NCBI GenBank assembly: GCA_003952965.2
Contig: RXIC02000070.1
Location: 117,919-181,918, forward strand
Direction of reading: 5' to 3'
DNA: 64,000 nucleotides
DNA from: Morella rubra
Taxonomy: Eukaryota; Streptophyta; Magnoliopsida; Fagales; Myricaceae
Below, piece after piece: positions 60,753 through 64,000 of the stretch. The position numbers were made by a program, and so were the translations under genes. The notes under the pieces are model-generated. The model ran no database searches. It had not been told where the DNA came from and worked only from the letters and a program-made list of their open reading frames with translations. Position 1 is the first letter of the stretch. Each line of letters begins with the position of its first letter.

Positions 60753-61186
60753 TCACTTTCTTGCCAAATGCCAACTTTACGTAATGGAAGGTTGAAAAGT
60801 CTATCGGAATGCAAACTCTACAATTCATAACTTGAGGGCATCAAGATTCAAGGCTTATCGGCCCTGTAGATATTCCCCAATCACTTTGTCTTGTTCTTTT
60901 TCCAAGTAGTACTCATTAAAAGGCACCACCTACAAAAGTCCACCAATATTCTGGATACCCAAGAAAAGAATTAAACCGAAAGTCTTTTGTAAGTAGTATC
61001 CTGCTACCCACTTCTCAGAATACAATAACAAGTTCGCAGAGTTAGAGAAACAGAGCATGCCTGCTTTGTAAACATGCAATTGTCGTCCTCAAACAGATAG
61101 CTATTAAAAATATATATATATATAAATGATAGAGGCTGAGACTCATTGAGCAAAAATAAAAAAATGTGTCTTTACTTTCAGACCAG
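60753..61186. other. 3' flank of the FMO gene
   Basis: Downstream of the minus-strand FMO stop codon; likely 3' untranslated region near 61186 with a (TA)n run at about 61110-61123. No other feature. Confidence 0.45.
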
Positions 61187-63897
61187 TTAGTTGGTCTTTA
61201 TCACTCGTTTACTGGTGAGACCTGCATAATCAGTTGGTCCATATGGTTGAAAATACTCCGCAAATATTCCCTTCTTTCTTTTATGCTGACATCCCATGTC
61301 TTTGCACAATTGATCATTGTACCAAATGTTAATGCTCCCGATGCATGATCTCCGCAAATACCTCCCAGCATATTGCTTCATGCTGTTTTCCCACACATTG
61401 ACTTCCTTTTCCATCTCCTTTATACTAGGCAGTGCAACGTTCCCATCAAGGAAATGTGCCAGCCATTGAGATCTAACTTCGGAGCCAAACAAATTGGAGA
61501 GACCCTCTGCATATCCTATTACTGCTAGTTGTGGAATCCGTGGGTGAACAATTTGTCTGCAGTTTTTATAAAGCAAGAATGTTATAGGACAAATATATTC
61601 TTCACAAAGCTGCATAGTCCAAATTTCAAACAACATAAAGATAACTGAAACTGAATTCTGTAACAAGCTGACAGACCTGTAGAGAGGAATCATTGAGTTT
61701 GGTGATCCAGAAATGTATTTTTGATATACTTGAGATTTGAACATGCTCTTAAGCTTCTGATCACCCTTGTATCCCGTGGCTAGAATTACAAGATCTGTTT
61801 TTAGTGGCCGGTGTTCTCTGTTGAGGAGCAGACCTTCTTTACAGAAGCTGAAGCTTTGTGATTTCTTTAAGATGATACTTCCTTTTTCCACTTGGTCATA
61901 AAAATTTTCGGGCAGCATTCCAAGCTGACATGAAGAAAAATCCTGAAGAAAGCTGCTTTTAGGTATCACTCCGTATTTCTTCAAAGGAAGTTTCCATCTA
62001 AGATAGCTCTCAGCAAATTTTGAGATCCCCCATCTCTAAAAACACGAGTTGCACAACCTTCAGCATTAAAACATATAATTGTTGAACAAACATGTAGTTG
62101 CAAAGATGAGAAAAAGCATACCAAGGGTGAAAGGATCGTTGCCAAAAACTTGAGTAGGAATGTTTCACCAGGCTTGTGGACCAAAAGCTCTGAAAAGCGG
62201 TTAAAGTACAAGAAACCAATGCTTACTCCCCAGAAAGTACCACTGGGGAGAAACCAATGAGGAGTCCTCTGAATCATTGTGCAAGGGTATTCAACCCCTA
62301 TATTAAAGAAGGTTAGCAATCCAGGCCAATATGAAAAAGGACACGGTGAGAAGCATCACCAGTTTCCCAATTATATCAGTTAAGTAACACTAGCCCAAGA
62401 TCAGAAACCAAATTGAAGAAGAACAAGCCAAAAGATGAGACACTCCAAAAATAAAGCACGAATTTCAAATATGATACACAAGGACTAAAAGCAATGAGTG
62501 GGTACAACTTCTGGATTGATCATGAATTCTAGGATGAATGAATGTCTAAATGAGAACACATTTGAACACTGTAGATTAATTGAACAAGTTTTAGTGCTTG
62601 AGTCCCCAAGAATACACTTTAGAGATGAACAATCATTTTGAACTTGACACTGTGAGAAAATATAATCAACTGAGTAACTTTGGGCTAGTATCCCAAGGAT
62701 AAGTTTAATGAAAATACCTTAAATAGGAAGCTATTATTGCCTCTAACTACTAAGCCAAAAAAAAAAAATTACCCAAAGAGAAGAGCTTCTAACTAATACG
62801 CTTCTATAAGGTTTGCTTACCATTTGTCTTTGCACATTCTGCTGCAATGTCTAGTGCAGATTTCTGTGAACCAACAATTGCAATTCTCTTTCGTCTGATA
62901 AGTTCTGCAGCACTGGCGTTGTCCATAGAAGAGTAGTCCATAGAATGGATCACCTTACCACTGAACACTTCTGGGCCTTGATTTGGGGGGAACTCGGGTA
63001 TATTTGGGACGCCACTGAATCTTCCAATACAGAGAACCACAAACTCCACTTGGTGCACCTGGCCAAGGAAAATATAAGCGGGGTTTATGTGTCGAAAAAT
63101 GAAATATTTTTCACCGTTTGGTTAGTGATTGCTTCTAACTGAAGCTAGAACTAGGCCATGATTCTTTCTGTATTGGGTTTGTTATTGAATATGACCTCAA
63201 AGGATGCTATTAGTGTCAAACTGTGTCATCTGCATAAAGATCGAATCATAGACATATATAGTTTGCTTATTTTTTCAAGAAAGCGAACTTTGTGAAACTT
63301 GATGCTAATGGTTTCCTCGCACTGAAGGCTTGTTGGATGTGTTAGAGAAGACAACTAGTTTGCTTGTGTTCTAAAGTTCCAAGATGAACTACTTCTGAGT
63401 ATGTCTTTCACGGTATGGTACCTGAGTCTAAACAGAACATTTGTACAATAGTAAATTACCTCTGTGGAGCAACATTTGGAGTCTTGTACGCTGATGTGCC
63501 ATTTCCCTCTAGAGCCAAAAGGTTTGCCGGTGCCTCCCCATAGATCCCATGACTTCATCTCTCCAAAAGGCTCTCCAACATAGTCTATACTCATGACTCT
63601 CGAATTGAATTTTATGTACGGAATGATGCCAAAATGTTGAGCATAGGATTCAAGATACTCCAGGACCTGCGTGTGACTAGGAAACACTTCTTCTACTGAA
63701 GAGGGCCAAGGGAAATCTGAAAATTGGTAAGTTTCCTTGGCATTTTGGAGCTTGGTGGACTCTATGGTATGATTCCACAATCCTCCTACGCTCTCTGTGG
63801 CTTCGAAAACAATTGGATCAAACCCCTTCTGCAATATGTACTTGCAAGCAAGAAGCCCGCTCATTCCCGCCCCAATGATAGCCACCCTTTTCTCCAT
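61187..63897 (-). CDS. Flavin-containing monooxygenase, FMO1-like
   Basis: FAD- and NADPH-dependent monooxygenase. In Arabidopsis the FMO1 type N-hydroxylates pipecolic acid during systemic acquired resistance; that exact role is only inferred here. Five exons: 63460-63897, 62821-63058, 62122-62297, 61677-62035 and 61187-61556; total 1581 bases, 526 residues, close to the Arabidopsis length. The ATG gives [20 protein letters not shown] with the FAD-binding GxGxxG at 9-14. The FMO signature [11 protein letters not shown] (FxGxxxHxxxY) is at 178-188, the NADPH site VGSQKSA at 208-214 (usually G-x-G/K-x-S/A, so a mild variant), and LATGYK at 369-374. Splice sites are GT-AG and phases agree. The gene ends [14 protein letters not shown]. 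It looks intact. The neighbour on the same strand is an unrelated methyltransferase. Confidence 0.93.
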
Positions 63898-64000
63898 TAT
63901 GCATTAACTGTATTGTCTAGAAAATCTCCAAAGAAAGCCTGGCTATGGCTTTCAAGGATACCAAACCAGCTTTACGTAGGGAATACAAGAAGCAGACGGG
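63898..64000. other. Leader or promoter start of the FMO gene
   Basis: The last 103 bases lie just upstream of the FMO start codon on its 5' side. The window ends before a promoter can be judged. Confidence 0.5.

Noticed and set aside
55131..63897. Methyltransferase plus monooxygenase as a biosynthetic gene cluster
   Set aside because: The methyltransferase belongs to a housekeeping plastid family and FMO1-like genes usually stand alone; two neighbours on one strand are not enough.
1..64000. CRISPR arrays, operons, ribosome-binding sites and other bacterial features
   Set aside because: The window has spliced plant genes; the direct repeats seen are tandem duplications or transposon ends, not spaced arrays.

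Overview
The window is nuclear DNA of a flowering plant, most like a non-grass angiosperm. It is AT-rich, its genes have several GT-AG introns and are spaced kilobases apart, it holds plant-specific families (PLATZ, a RAWUL protein of the LAX PANICLE 2 type, an FMO1-like monooxygenase, a plastid methyltransferase), and LTR elements, SINEs and MITEs lie between genes. I could not determine the species. Five or six real genes are supported. Exon boundaries were placed by hand from GT/AG sites, reading frame and family similarity recalled from memory, not from alignments.

Layout. 1.2-5.6 kb: a minus-strand RAWUL (LAX2-like) gene whose second exon is interrupted by a copy of its own first exon with pieces missing. 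7.06-10.3 kb: a minus-strand Ty3/gypsy-like element with LTRs, a primer-binding site, gag, a zinc knuckle and protease, but no reverse transcriptase or integrase core. 10.9-11.7 kb: a tandem duplication whose copies differ mainly by small indels. 11.7-22 kb: mostly intergenic, with MITE-like repeats and a decayed Ala/Pro/Ser repeat-coding stretch. 22.2-26.1 kb: a plus-strand protein with a divergent kinase-like domain and two homologous small upstream exons. 27.6 kb: a SINE. 29.57-30.89 kb: a solo LTR with a perfect 5-bp target-site duplication. 36.0-39.7 kb: a minus-strand multi-pass membrane protein gene. 42.06-42.46 kb: a 142-bp tandem repeat. 46.4-48.4 kb: short repeats, a MITE and three partial copies of the PLATZ 3' region. 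48.4-49.6 kb: the PLATZ gene (minus). 53.2 kb: an RNase H fragment. 55.1-59.8 kb: an eight-exon plastid methyltransferase gene (minus). 61.2-63.9 kb: a five-exon FMO1-like gene (minus).

The genes do not form an evident pathway cluster; they look like ordinary neighbours. The adjacent methyltransferase and monooxygenase are on the same strand, but both belong to families normally found as independent genes.

I found no convincing new biological system. The most unusual signals are structural: (1) several local duplications in which one copy is colinear with the other but lacks many small segments, two of them touching genes (RAWUL and PLATZ), a pattern that fits assembly of uncorrected long reads better than evolution; (2) a gypsy derivative in which the pre-RT segment is fused in frame to an integrase-tail-like segment; (3) a solo LTR with duplicated terminus; (4) a PLATZ gene whose first coding exon supplies only the ATG; (5) paired phase-1 exons in the kinase-like gene.
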